Of a DNA stretch of 64,000 nucleotides, positions 12,644 to 24,000 are shown in pieces. Position 1 is the first letter of the stretch, and every line of letters begins with the position of its first letter. Location: contig JAGMWG010000010.1 in assembly GCA_020744225.1 (NCBI GenBank), positions 434,001-498,000 of the forward strand, in the 5' to 3' direction. Origin of the DNA: Paraphoma chrysanthemicola. Taxonomy: Eukaryota; Ascomycota; Dothideomycetes; Pleosporales; Phaeosphaeriaceae. The notes below the pieces were generated by a model. The model was not told where the DNA came from and made no database searches. It saw only the letters and a program-made list of their open reading frames with translations. Position numbers and translations under genes: made by a program.

Positions 12644-13580
12644 TCAGGCGATCAGCATTCCTTCGGAGTCGTGGTTGATGCGGCATTCGCGCGTATCACC
12701 CAAGGCCCCTCGCTTGATGCAATCGAGACAGATGCCCTTAATTTGACGGCAAACTCCCCCAAGCTCAGAGACAAATGTGGCTCTGATGGGGCCATTGTCT
12801 ACGCAAGCACAAGTCAACACACTTCCGGTGCAAGCCTGTTGCGGGATCTCCTCCATAAGCTTGGCAACCTTGTCCTTGAAGCATTTGGTAGACGTTGGCG
12901 TGACTGGCCATACGCCAATTTTCTTAAGATTGACAACGAATGCACCCAATCTTCCGCGAGATGCTTGACAAGTCCCGAGGTATTGAGTCGCGCTGTGAAA
13001 GGACTGGTACAGCTGCATCTCGCCGCGGCGCCTATTGCTACGCAGAGCGTCAAAAATAGTCGATGGGAGGAAGTCAAGAGCGAAGATTTTGGTATCTTCC
13101 CCTTCGGTACGAGTGAGAACGGTGCATGCTTTGTAGAACTCGAGTGGCATGTCTAGAACGTAAGTAGCAAATACCATCTTCTCGAAATTGGCAGCAGGCT
13201 CGTCGCTCAGCAGCTTCGCGATCCAGACCTGGCTCCAGGCTTGAACGACCGCGCCGCATTGGTATTTATCGCAGGTTATAGCGAAGAAAGACAGCTGATC
13301 CACAGAAAACTGTTGGGGAAGCTCTGCTGTCAGAAGATGAGCAATCTTGCAGATGAGTAACATGGGGTACTGATCATCCTCTGGGAGTGGAACAGCGCGT
13401 GGCGAGGTGTTTGGGAGCGCTTGTCCTTCCGCGAACTTGCCATTGAGCATGGCTTCGAATACCGGTTGAAGCCAGGCTGAGTACCACAGAAGATACTGAC
13501 ACGACGACTTTGGTGTTTTCATCTCTGCCTAGATCGAGGAGAACGTCGCCACGCTTGGCAATGTCGATACGTGTAGCCAT
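12644..13580 (-). pseudogene. BTB/POZ domain protein with apparent 1-base frameshift
   Basis: The N-terminus is read from 13580: MATRIDIAKRGDVLLDLGRD and then VVLSLAS, the start of a BTB domain (DVxLxxG, then LxVSSxVLSLASPVF). The next expected residues, PVFEAMLNGKFAEGQ, appear in a different frame (the frame of 13522-12644, ending at the stop at 12644). The break is at about 13464-13469, where TCAACCGGTA would read SPV if one A were absent. No GT-AG intron fits the break. The remaining 270 or so residues include a BTB C-terminal part and a cysteine-containing tail (CLDCIKRGALGDTRECRIN). Fungal BTB proteins of this kind are mostly uncharacterised. It may be a true pseudogene, a sequencing error or a programmed shift. 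Confidence 0.7.
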
Positions 13581-15010
13581 CCTTTGGAAGATGGTGGTCT
13601 TCGGGCGCGAGATGTTCGTGACAAGGTCAGTCTGTAGTTTTGTCAGCGCCTAGAACCTACGCAACAGGTGCATACAGATAGTTGCATCCACTCCCTGTCG
13701 CTGAAAGTCGTTGATGCCCTCAGTAGACCGTCGACAGAAAAAGGCGGGTCGGGATGAGCGCGTCGGTCGCGTCGTGTCGTAGAATGGGTGAAGCTATGCA
13801 GATGAAGTTCTTGATACCTAGGTAACCCACTAATGATAGTCGCGTCATAGCTCGCGAGCTATCGTGATAAGGTGAAAGTGAAAGTGAGTCTAGAGCCAAA
13901 CCCGGTCGCATTCACCACCACACCTTGCGGTCGCTGACGTCTCTTCTTGCAGACTGATCCTCACGCATTCAGCTGGACATGATGAGTAGTGCAGGAAGTC
14001 AATGACAGATACTGGATGATGTGTTCGCCTCTATAGGTCGAAGCGACTCTACCTCCTGCGAGGGTTTGAGTGCATCGTGGTTGCTTATATCATTATATGG
14101 GCATGCTCAAACAACCATCCGACCTGGTGAGCTGGTAGGTAACCTTCCAGTCGATGACGCGCAAATTTCGCTTTGGTTTGTTCAAGTGAGAAACCAGAGT
14201 ATCTACTGCACCTTCGCAGCTCTGGTGGGACAACGGATTTACCCCATCCGCAACTTCCTTAACGCGCAGCGCGAATAGATGCGACTGCTGCAAGAGTAGC
14301 AAAGACAGCCTTGATGTAAAGGCCTAGAGGCCCTCGATGTGTTATGAAGGTTGTACTGCAGACGCAAACACCAGCGAAGGCATGCAAGAGCGTCCCACCG
14401 GAGATTTCAAGGTGCAGTAGAAGTGCATATCCAGCTCGAGCTAGTACGGCGACAGGGCTCAAATGCTTAGAGAATGCCTTGCCTGTAGACATCCTTGGGA
14501 ATGAGTGGCGACACTGCGAAGCCCGACACGCATCAACGCATCACATCTCATCCCATCCTTGAAGCGAGCGACCGCCACCCATTCGAATTCACGCAGGAAC
14601 GCAGCCTCAGTGCAGAGTCGGGTGTGCTGTTTCATCTTGATCGTCATTGGCTGCTGTGCCGCCTTCAGAAGTTACCCGCGCCGCTTTCCCATCCCTGCCA
14701 TTTATGCCCCGCCAGCGAACCACGAACCTTCTGCTCGCGCGCTTGACAAATTCAGCACCAAAAGGGAGATTAAGCGCCCGGAAAGCACCTGGAAGATATG
14801 GGTTTGAGCCCAGCAGCCTGGTAAACGAGAGGAGAATCAAACGTGGCGAGGCGGACTTGGTGGATGCGTGAGGCGCAGTTTGTGCGACGGAAGAGACAAA
14901 GAGGGTGATTTCCCTGCGAAAAGGAACTTGAGTTCTTGGGGACTTTGGATAGAATTATAGCTACCTCTCTTGCCTTTTCTCAGAACAAATCGCTCAACTG
15001 GACGGTCATC
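13581..15010. other. Intergenic between divergent genes
   Basis: Several overlapping 60-100 codon ORFs occur on both strands at 14.3-14.9 kb, without recognisable motifs. The last 100 bases before 15011 are the likely 5' leader of the next gene. Confidence 0.5.
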
Positions 15011-15857
15011 ATGTTCAATCATTTCTTCCTGGCGACTTTGACTTTACCTCTGCTTGGCCATGCTGCGTACTTCGATCAGCAACAGAAGCCGCTCCAGGAC
15101 TACAAGCCAGATGTCGTGGTGTCACTGAAGGTAAGTCGGTTTGAGATAGAGGCCGACCACTTTAGTGCGCGACTGACCGCTACACCAGCTCGATGATCAA
15201 TTGCATTACTCCTTCGACCCGATCTCAACGGGTGTCCGCGCAGGATCACTCGAAGCACTCCAGTCCGACTATGACAATGCTTTGCCAGATCCTATTCGGA
15301 CAGTGACTATCGATATACCTATCGATGCATCAATCTCAGGCTCGGTCGTCTTCAGTCACATTCAGGACCAATCTGGCTCGCGCGATCCCGGATCATCCGT
15401 GTGGTTCTTCTCCGGCGGACGGAATTCCTACATTCCCTTGAACGACGTTGGCATCAGAAAAGGTGGCATGATTGGTATGCCAGCAGTCGGTGCTTCATTG
15501 ACTCTCGAGACGCCACACATTCATTTGCCGGCTGGTATTTTCGCCATCTTGCTTCAAGCAACGCATACTTCCTCTGAGCAGGATTTTGTTGCGGATTGTG
15601 GCTCTCTCGACATATTCCCAGATCTCGTTTTCGGACTTCGACCGCGCGATATGGAAGACGAGGAGGAGCGGGAGGAGATTGTGGTCACGCCAGAACAGTA
15701 TATCATGAGAACAGAAGCGGACAAGTGCTTGCTTCTGGTGCGGAGCGCAGAGGAGCGTGCAAACGGCCGTGGCGATGCATCGCTGGGGTGGGCAGCAATT
15801 CGTGGGAAAAGTTTTGTCTTCGACCGAAGTAGACATCGGATGGGGTTTGCGCAGTGA
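15011..15857 (+). CDS. Predicted secreted protein, unknown family (262 aa)
   Basis: Two exons, 15011-15130 and 15189-15857, joined across a 58-base intron (GTAAGT donor, CCAG acceptor), give 262 residues. The start at 15011 (MFNHFFLATLTLPLLGHAAY) encodes a signal peptide. After the splice the protein runs LDDQLHYSFDPISTGVRAG and has a beta-rich central region (TVTIDIPIDASISGSVVF, SSVWFFSGG). An acidic stretch (DMEDEEEREEIVV) precedes the last 60 residues. Only two cysteines are present. I do not recognise the family; an extracellular location is inferred from the signal peptide alone. Confidence 0.72.
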
Positions 15858-17845
15858 TTGAATGTTGACTTAGTTAGTTCGTCTGGATTTGTGGTCGCTT
15901 TCCATCGTCTGCTACAAACGATAAATTGCAAGTAGCACCTGTGCGCCTTCTTGCGCAGTGCTCAATTCCTGTATATACTTAGGTGCTGAGAAAATTGATA
16001 ACTAGACTCGAATTAATAGTCCCGTATCTTTTCCTTCTTGCAAAACCTCGGAAGTGTTGTGATTCTCCTACTGTCGCGCTCGTCCTTGCTTGCGAGCTCT
16101 TTCGTGAGATGCAGAAAGGTCGCGTTCTGCGCTGAAAATCATCCAGTCCCCACAAAATTTACATCTAGGTCAAATTCGAGATCGATACAAGAATTCTGGC
16201 AAGATGGTGCTGCTGCTCGGTCATGATGCTCAGAGAAAGCCTGCTCTTCTCGCTCTGGTCGCAAGGAAATCGCCTCCGAGTTTGGGGAAGGGCTCCGCGT
16301 CCCGAAGTCGCTGCTCTGTGCAACGTGAGACTAGCTGCCGCGCCTGCTGCTGGAAGCACCGATGCGCAGCGACTTCTGTGGGTTGGTCGCCATCGTCATA
16401 CTTGCGCACTTTCTTCAAACCCAACGCAGAGACCGCTCGAAGTTGAGCCAGGCGGTAAAACACGCTCGAAGGTGATGCGATTCAATGTCTTTCGACGGTA
16501 CGCGTCGCAGTGGCACGGAGCTGCGATGTATGTACAGTTTCTTCATGAAGACCCGACGGAGGCACATGTCTATCAACTGAACTTGAGCGGCAGTTGTTAT
16601 CGGATTGCTCGACCGCAACGGGAGAAATATTGCGCAGGTCTGCGCTTGAAGATGTTTGGGACACCAAACGCGAGCTTCGCACGCGCTCATTCGGACACGT
16701 TCGGCCGAACTATCTCCAGCCCAAATGCGCTTATGCCGAAGAATAACCTTACAATCTGCGATATATACGCGCTTCGACCACGCAAACTGCGAGCTTGACG
16801 GCGACAATTCGCTTCCGCAGACGTGCGAGACAGCACCGCTGCCCCTCCGCAGCTCTTCGCGATCGGTCTGCCGCGGACAGCAATTGCACGTCTAGATTGC
16901 TCGGCAACGTACCCCACCTTCCTATGGAGTCGTGTACATGCCGCTGAGTATGATGTGGTGTAGCATCGCCGTGGAGCTCAATTTTCCGTCTTGGGCAACC
17001 TTCTCCGATGGTATGGCCTCTCTGTGCGATCAATTGTGTCTTATGTCAACGAGTTAGACACAAGGCATCACAATTATGTCTGCGAATATGTACATTTGGC
17101 ACGACTATCAACCTTAGAGCTCGACTTCCATGATTCCGCAGCGATCAGCACTTTCGGAACGCGTTCGGAATGACGACTGTTCGGCAGCTACTGAGCTCAC
17201 CCTGCAGCTCGTTGTGTCTCGATTTACGTATTGCCTGTGTTATCTGCGCATGTCATTGGGCTCTAGACTTCCTACCATGATGGTCCATGGCTCTTGACAA
17301 GGGTTCGGGTCTATCGACGAAGCTTGAAGCAGCTAAATCGGGTAAGATGCTACCAAAGCTGCCCTGCGCGTAGTCGGACGTGTGGGCGCCATTGGACGCG
17401 ACCCCGCACCATCTGCGATGCGAAGTAATTCCAAACATGACCGTCATTCCCGCGAACGGCACAGGGCGTTGCTTGCGTGGGCCGCAGCATCACCAAGTGG
17501 GGAGGCTCGTTTTTGCGGCGCCATACGACCCTAAGCTTAGGGGCTTGAATGCTGTGAGAGGCTCGTGGTGGATACGCATTCGGATATAAAAACCCCTGGC
17601 GTACCCCTCAAATGCTCACTCACCTCAAACACTTCCCTGCATCAAGCTCAGTAACACTTCTCGAAAGAGTTACTCGTCATTCGGAGCCGCACAAGGTATA
17701 CCCGTCCCGGCCCCTCCTTCACTAGACCCGGACGATAGGCTGACAGATTCTTGCGTCAGATAGACGTACTCAAGTACCTGTTCGGCTGCTAGTATATATT
17801 CCTCTACGGAGCCACAAGAATTGTTTATTCAATTTCTCAGACACA
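15858..17845. other. Intergenic with formate dehydrogenase promoter
   Basis: The longest ORFs (16223-16798 + and 16415-16807 -) overlap in antisense and look non-coding, with arginine-rich, random-like composition. The right end holds the upstream region of the formate dehydrogenase gene, including a TATA-like box at 17585. Confidence 0.55.
17585..17590 (+). promoter_or_regulatory. TATA-like box upstream of formate dehydrogenase
   Basis: TATAAA lies 256 bases upstream of the formate dehydrogenase ATG and is followed by CA-rich sequence. This would leave a long 5' leader, possibly with a leader intron. Assigned from position and sequence only. Confidence 0.4.
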
Positions 17846-19247
17846 ATGGTATTTCTCCGCTCTGCTTCTCGCCTCGCGCGCCCTACCTCTTCCATCCTCA
17901 GCGCACGCGCCGGGCCCCGATTGACTTCATCACTACGACAACCGAATGCCTTCAGAACGCTAACGGCATCTGCTTCACAACAGGGCAAAGTTCTTCTCGT
18001 CCTATACGATGTAAGTGCAATTGATGTCTCAAGCATGCGACACCACTGACGACGTCATAGGGCGGTATCCACGCTGAGCAAGAGCCCAAGCTTCTCGGAA
18101 CCACAGAGAACGAGCTAGGCATCAGGAAGTGGATCGAGGACCAGGGCCATACACTCGTCACCACCTCAAACAAGGAGGGCGAGGATTCAGAGTTCGATAA
18201 GCATCTTGTCGATGCAGAGGTCATCATCACCACTCCGTACGTCTGCCGGCAGGAGCTACCCCGCAATCGGCGCTAGAGCCCCGCAACACGCTTCGACCGT
18301 GTCGCGCTAGCGCTGCAGGGCTCCGACCATATGAAGTGACATGGGGCTAATTATCCGTCAGATTCCACCCCGGCTACCTCACCAAGGAGCGTCTCGCAAA
18401 GGCAAAGAACCTGAAGATTGCCGTTACTGCTGGTATTGGTTCTGACCACGTCGACCTCGATGCTGCGAACAAGACCAATGGTGGTATCACCGTTGCTGAG
18501 GTTACCGGCTCCAACGTCGTCTCGGTCGCTGAGCACGTCGTCATGACCATCCTCACTCTCGTCCGCAACTTCGTCCCAGCCCACGAGCAGATTGCCAAGG
18601 GCGAGTGGAACGTCGCTGAGGTCGCCAAGAACGAGTACGACCTCGAGGACAAGGTCGTCGGTACCGTCGCTGTTGGCCGCATTGGCGAGCGTGTGCTCCG
18701 CCGTCTCAAGCCCTTCGACTGCAAGGAGCTTCTGTACTTTGACTACCAGCCCCTGTCTCCTGAGGTAGAGAAGGAGATTGGCTGCCGCCGCGTCGAGAAC
18801 CTCGAAGAGATGTTGGCACAGTGCGACGTCGTCACCATCAACTGCCCACTCCACGAGAAGACCCGCGGTCTGTTCAACAAGGACCTCCTCTCCAAGATGA
18901 AGAAGGGCTCATGGCTGGTCAACACCGCCCGTGGCGCCATCGTCGTCAAGGAGGATGTTGCTGATGCGCTCAAGTCCGGCCACCTCCGTGGATACGGTGG
19001 TGATGTCTGGTTCCCCCAGCCTGCGCCCAAGGACCACCCGCTCCGCTACGCTACCAACCCATGGGGCGGCGGTAACGCCATGGTTCCCCACATGTCCGGT
19101 ACCTCGATCGATGCACAGGCACGGTACGCCGCTGGTACCAAGGCTATTCTCGACTCGTACTTCTCGGGTCGGGAAGACTACCGTCCGCAAGACTTGATTG
19201 TACACAAGGGCGACTATGCCACCAAGGCGTATGGTCAGCGCAAGTGA
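17846..19247 (+). CDS. FDH1: NAD-dependent formate dehydrogenase
   Basis: Oxidises formate to CO2 with NAD+, feeding one-carbon detoxification. Three exons (17846-18010, 18061-18236, 18362-19247) give 408 residues. The basic, serine/arginine-rich first 45 residues look like a mitochondrial targeting peptide. Then follow [10 protein letters not shown], the catalytic-domain [11 protein letters not shown], and [11 protein letters not shown] with its NAD-domain helix. The dinucleotide loop reads [19 protein letters not shown], with Ala at the first Gly of the usual GxGxx[25 protein letters not shown] and PHMSGTS follow; the last carries the catalytic His. The C-terminus [11 protein letters not shown] matches fungal formate dehydrogenases. 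The second intron (125 bases) is longer than most here. An FNT-family channel lies 10 kb downstream. Confidence 0.96.
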
Positions 19248-19793
19248 GCATTTTAGAGTTTTTGAGCGTTTTTACTCGACATCTTTTGATTAGCAGGTTC
19301 CAAGGGGCCGTTTGGGTTCTGTCTGGCTGTGTATACAACAATATATCCACTTGAACTCCATTTTGTCTCCTTCTGCTGTGATGAGACTTTCTCTTATGAT
19401 GGAGCCCTTGGTGGAGAGTGGGAGTTTGGAAATATGCGTCGATTTTCGAAGCCGACAACGGCAACACACTTTGATTGTGCTGCTCCAAACTAAGTTAAAG
19501 GTAAGGCTGGATGCCTTCACTGCTGCGCGTTGACATCTCCGGTGGAACACTCCCTAAGGCCTTCGCATGTGTTTTAAGTCTTCAGCAAAACCTTTATGAT
19601 GTACCGAGGGCCTCCAGAGTATCACATCAAGACTGTACTTATCGCTCTAGCATTGTTCGAATATATTCGCGTGACGTCGAATGGCCATGCGTAAATGTCT
19701 CACAGTGGGGAGTGACCAGGTTTGACGTGTGGTGATGGGTATATGCAATTATGTCAAGCAGACATGACCATCCTGGTGCTATCTAGAGATGGT
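19248..19793. other. Intergenic, convergent 3' flanks
   Basis: No gene seen between the 3' ends of formate dehydrogenase (+) and the small membrane protein (-). Confidence 0.6.
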
Positions 19794-20322
19794 TCAACGC
19801 CCTCGAGATAGAGATCGCCGTCTGTCGTCCTCGTCCTCGTCGTCACTGTCATCCTTGAACACCTGCTCGAGATCCCTTCCCACCCTCCGCTCCTCTTCCA
19901 TCATGCTCCGTCGCTGCTCCAGCGCTTCTCTTCGGCGCTGATCAATAGGGTCAAAGCCGACCATGCCCTCGCCCTCTTCGTCGTCGAACAGCTCGTCGTC
20001 GTGATGGTCTCCGCTGCCATCCACGACACTGCGGTTCCGGCCCCATGTGGAAGGCATGAACAAGTTGTACAGGGCGTCCGACAGCTTAGTCCGCCATGAT
20101 GTGGGGAAATCGGTCACACCGGCTGGCATAGGAAGGTACTGGCTGTAGCGGCTGCGGTGTCGGCGGACAAAGGGCAGGATGATGAGGGCCAGCAGGACAT
20201 AGAGAATGGCGGCGAGGAACAGTGGTACGAGAATGGTCTGGCGCGTGTCAGCGAGACCCTTCAGCTGGGGGGCAACCACCACACTACTATCTCACCTTCA
20301 GAAAATGGGTAAAGCCCGCCAT
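19794..20322 (-). CDS. Small single-pass membrane protein
   Basis: Two exons, 20322-20296 (nine codons, MAGFTHFLK) and 20237-19794, give 156 residues. The 58-base intron has a GTGAG donor and a CAG acceptor. Residues 10-34 (TILVPLFLAAILYVLLALIILPFV) form one transmembrane segment, followed by a basic RRHRSRYSQYLPMP stop-transfer region. The rest is cytosol-like: a WRTKLSDALYNLFMPSTWGRN block, an acidic stretch, and a charged C-terminus rich in Arg, Glu and Asp (DDSDDEDEDDRRRS). This pattern is conserved in fungal proteins of unknown function, to my knowledge; no activity can be assigned. It is divergent from the formin gene. Confidence 0.8.
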
Positions 20323-21070
20323 GGTTGCGGATACATGTGACGTGCGGGTGCTGCTGGGCTGAACGGGCGGCGCGCGGCCTTTTGTTCTCCAACGCGCTGA
20401 CGCCGGCGGGCTTGCTGAGCTGAGCGGCAGGACAGGTGGCCGCAGGTGGTGAGGGCGTGTGGGCGGCTGCTGCAACTGCTACGCCACCGCTGCAAGATGT
20501 GTACCTAGGCAGTGCGAAGGCCGGAGAGATGTCGAGAGGAGAGTTGCGGCTGGCAGGGCTGCCGTCATGCGCGCGCCCAGACCATGCGCCACGTCCGTCT
20601 CAGAATAGGAGAAGGGTCGCGAAGCACACAACGGCCATCGCGGCCGTCTGAGCACCCGAAACACATGCAGAGCCATCCCGGTCTGCCCTCACGACACCCG
20701 TTCACTGCAGGCCATGGTGACGGCCACACGCAGCACTGCACCCGACCACGACCCTTCACAGCACCCTTTGCCCGCTAATGCGCCCTCGCAAGAGCCGCTA
20801 GCGCTCGGCAACCTCCCGCCCTCACCTGCAGCCCGCGTATCCCACCCTCCGCCAGAGCACACGTCCATACACACATAGAGCGTCCACCCGCGGATTCCAC
20901 GCCCGGCACGTCACGCCCCGCACTCGTTTCAGCATTCCTCACCGCGAGGACCCGCCCCTCCAACTGTCCCACTGTGCATATACTCCACGACTCGCTGCTA
21001 TAGAGAGCATTCAATAACAGGAGGGCGAGGGGCCTCGTCTTGGGCGTGAGAGCAATTCGACGCGCATAGG
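20323..21070. promoter_or_regulatory. Divergent promoter region of membrane protein and formin
   Basis: About 750 bases of GC-rich sequence between two divergent conserved genes. Short ORFs on both strands look like by-products of high GC. It should hold both promoters, but no individual box is assigned. Confidence 0.5.
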
Positions 21071-24000
21071 ATGGATGGCAAGGGCCGGCAGTCTTCCGCC
21101 GGCAAGTTCTTTGGCCGCCACAGACACAAGGACAAGGAAAAGGGCCCCAGCGATGCGCGCCTCACACAACCGCCCACCGACAGTCCGCCCGGCAGCGCCC
21201 ACGGCTCGCAGTCGTCGCGGCATTCGCACCGTCACAGCACCTCGGCCGCCTCGATCGACCGCCCCGTGTCCATGACCGCCGAGGGCATCTTTGCGCGCGC
21301 CGGGCCCATCTCTGCCATTGACGCAGAGCCGCTGCCGCACCACCTCAACAAGGGCGGGGGAGACTTCCACCAGTACCCCGTCTTCAATCCCTCCATGCCG
21401 CCCCAGAACGGCTACTCCAACGCTGGCCCACCGCGCCCGCCCGCGCACTCGGCAGGCACCACCATCGCGTCGAGCCAGCCCGGCGACCGCGGCGTGTCGA
21501 TGCAGCAATGGGGCACCCGCGAGAGCAGCAGGAACGGCAACCCCTCGTACTACGCCGGCACCGACTCGTCCGCCAACACGCGCGCCTCGTCAGACCAGGC
21601 GAGCATCTACAGCAATGACTCCAAGACCCGCGGCTCCAATGCCTTCTCGCCGCAGAACCCCTCACAGTCGTCCTTCTCCTCCATCGGCCTCGACGCCGGC
21701 AGCCTGCTCCCCACCGCCGCATCCACCCCCCGCGACTCGCACCGCCATCTCCTGCACTACGGCTCCGCCTCGCCGTCCTCGTCCACGCCCTCGCTCGTGC
21801 AGCAGACGTTCAGCATACAGCGCCCGCCGGACCATGTCATTGAGAAGGAGTTTATGAATCTGATGGTGAAGCGCGGCTGGAAGAGCTTGCCCGAGCAGGC
21901 CCGGCGGCAGATGGAGGCCTACAAGATCGACAAGAAGTGGACGCTGGTCTACCAGGACAAGCTGGCCGAGTTCAAGCACGACGAGAAGAAGCGCCAGACC
22001 AACCGGTCCACGTACATGGGCGGGGCACGAGAAGACATTCTGATGCGCGCAGAAGAGGAGGGCTCGCCCGAGTGGTATGTCAAGAAGGTCATGGACAACT
22101 CCATCTCGATCAAACAGATGTCGAGTCTCGAGATCAGCCTGCGCACCCAGCCGATTGCATGGGTCCGCACCTTCATCGAGGCACAGGGCCAAATTGCGCT
22201 CACAAACGTGCTCTCCAAGATCAACCGCAGGAAAGGAACCGGCCCAGCGCCTCCTCCCAGTGTTCTGGCACAAAAGGCCGAGAATGACATCGAAAGAGAG
22301 TATGAAATTATAAAGTGCCTGAAGGCGCTTATGAACAACAAGTACGGCGCGGACAATGCGCTGAACCATCCGTCAATTATACAGGCCCTGTGCGGCTCTT
22401 TGACCGCCTCGCGACTTAACACCAGGAAGCTAGTCTCAGATGTCTTGACCTTCCTCTGCCACTGGGGCGAAGGTAGCGGGCACGAGAAGGTGCTCCAGGC
22501 CCTCGACAACCTCAAAGCGCAATATGGCGAAAGCAGCCGCTTCGATGCCTGGATGCGCATTGTCGAGGTCACAGTCGATGGTCGCGGCAAGATGGGCTCC
22601 ATGGTCGGCGCGTCCGATGAAGTTCGCAGTGGAGGTATCGGTGTCGAGAACCTGCTCATGGAGTATGCGATTGCGACACTGTTCCTCCTCAACATGGTCG
22701 TGGATGCACCGGAGCGAGATATCCAGCTCCGGATGCACATCCGTGCGCAATTCACAGCATGCGGCATCAAGCGCATCTTCCAGAAGATGGAAGGCTTTCA
22801 GTACGAAGTCATCGACAAGCAGATCGAGCGGTACCTGAACAACGAGGCCATTGACTACGAAGACTTCCTTGAGCGCGAGAACAGCTCCATGGTGGACAGC
22901 GTCGATGGCGAAGCCAAGGACCTCAACGATCCGAGCCAGATCGCAGACGCCATCATGCAGAAGATTGCAGGCAGTCGAACAGAAGACTACTTCTTGTCGG
23001 CCATGCAGCACCTTCTGTTGATTAGGGATACAGAGGGCGAGGACCGACTAAAGATGTTCCAGCTCGTAGATCAGATGCTGAGCTACGTGGCTATGGACCG
23101 CCGACTGCCAGACATGGATCTGAAGCAGAGTCTTAACTTCACTGTTCAGTCGTTGCTCGACAAGCTGTATACCGATGCCGAAGCTCGCCAACAACGAGAT
23201 GAAATGGTCGAAGCGAGGCAGGTCGCAGATTCAGCTATTGCTGAGCGTGACGAAGTCAAGGCGCAGCTCGAACTGGGCGCCGATGGGTTGGTCCAGAAGC
23301 TTCAGAAACAGCTTGCTGAACAGGAGCGCATGATCGAGCTTCGGGGCAGGCAGGTGGAGCAGATGAAGGCAGAGCTTGCGGAAACGCAGAGAATACGAGC
23401 GCAAGAGCTTCAGCGGAATGAGCTGGAGACTCGCGAGCTGTACCTCATGCTCAGGGACGCACAAGATGTCGCAGCTTCTGCATCGAAGAAGGGCGGCAAG
23501 GAAGGCTTAGGTGCTCAAGATCCCGCGCAAATGCAGGGTATCATGGATCGCGAACGCTTGATGGGTAGACTCGAGATTCAGCTTCAGCGAGCCAGGACAC
23601 AAGCCACACTCGAAGGCAAGTCGTTACAGATGCAGCCGAGTGAAAAGCTCAGGGAGTTGCGCGAGAAAATGGAGGGCACAATGGGCGAACAAACCCAAGC
23701 TGGCTTCGAAGGCCTTGAGCCCGGCTCCTTTGGCTCTGTACGCCGCCAGAAGAGTGTCGTTCCTCGTCGGAAGCCGCTACCAAATCTCCCTGGAGAAGTC
23801 GGCGACGACGATGCCATGTCGGATGTTATGGAAGATGACGACGTTATCATCGAGAAGCCTCGCCTCATCCAGATGCACAAGCCGAAGCTCAGCGCTTCAA
23901 CGCAACAAGCGCTCATGGGCGAGATTGCATCAAACATCAAGCGCTACGACGACTCCGACGCAGAAGATGCTGGTGATGGCGTTACGACTGGTCCATCACA

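Noticed and set aside
14806..14822. GGGTTTGAGCCC-like sequence resembling a tRNA T-arm
   Set aside because: The B-box consensus GGTTCGA is not met and no matching acceptor or anticodon stem was found.
16223..16807. 191-codon (+) and 130-codon (-) ORFs overlapping in antisense
   Set aside because: Random-like arginine-rich composition and no known motif in either; no supporting neighbour.
18661..18700. Ala in place of the first Gly of the formate dehydrogenase dinucleotide loop (GTVAVGRIG)
   Set aside because: Interesting at first, but I recall the same variant in other fungal formate dehydrogenases, so it is probably normal.
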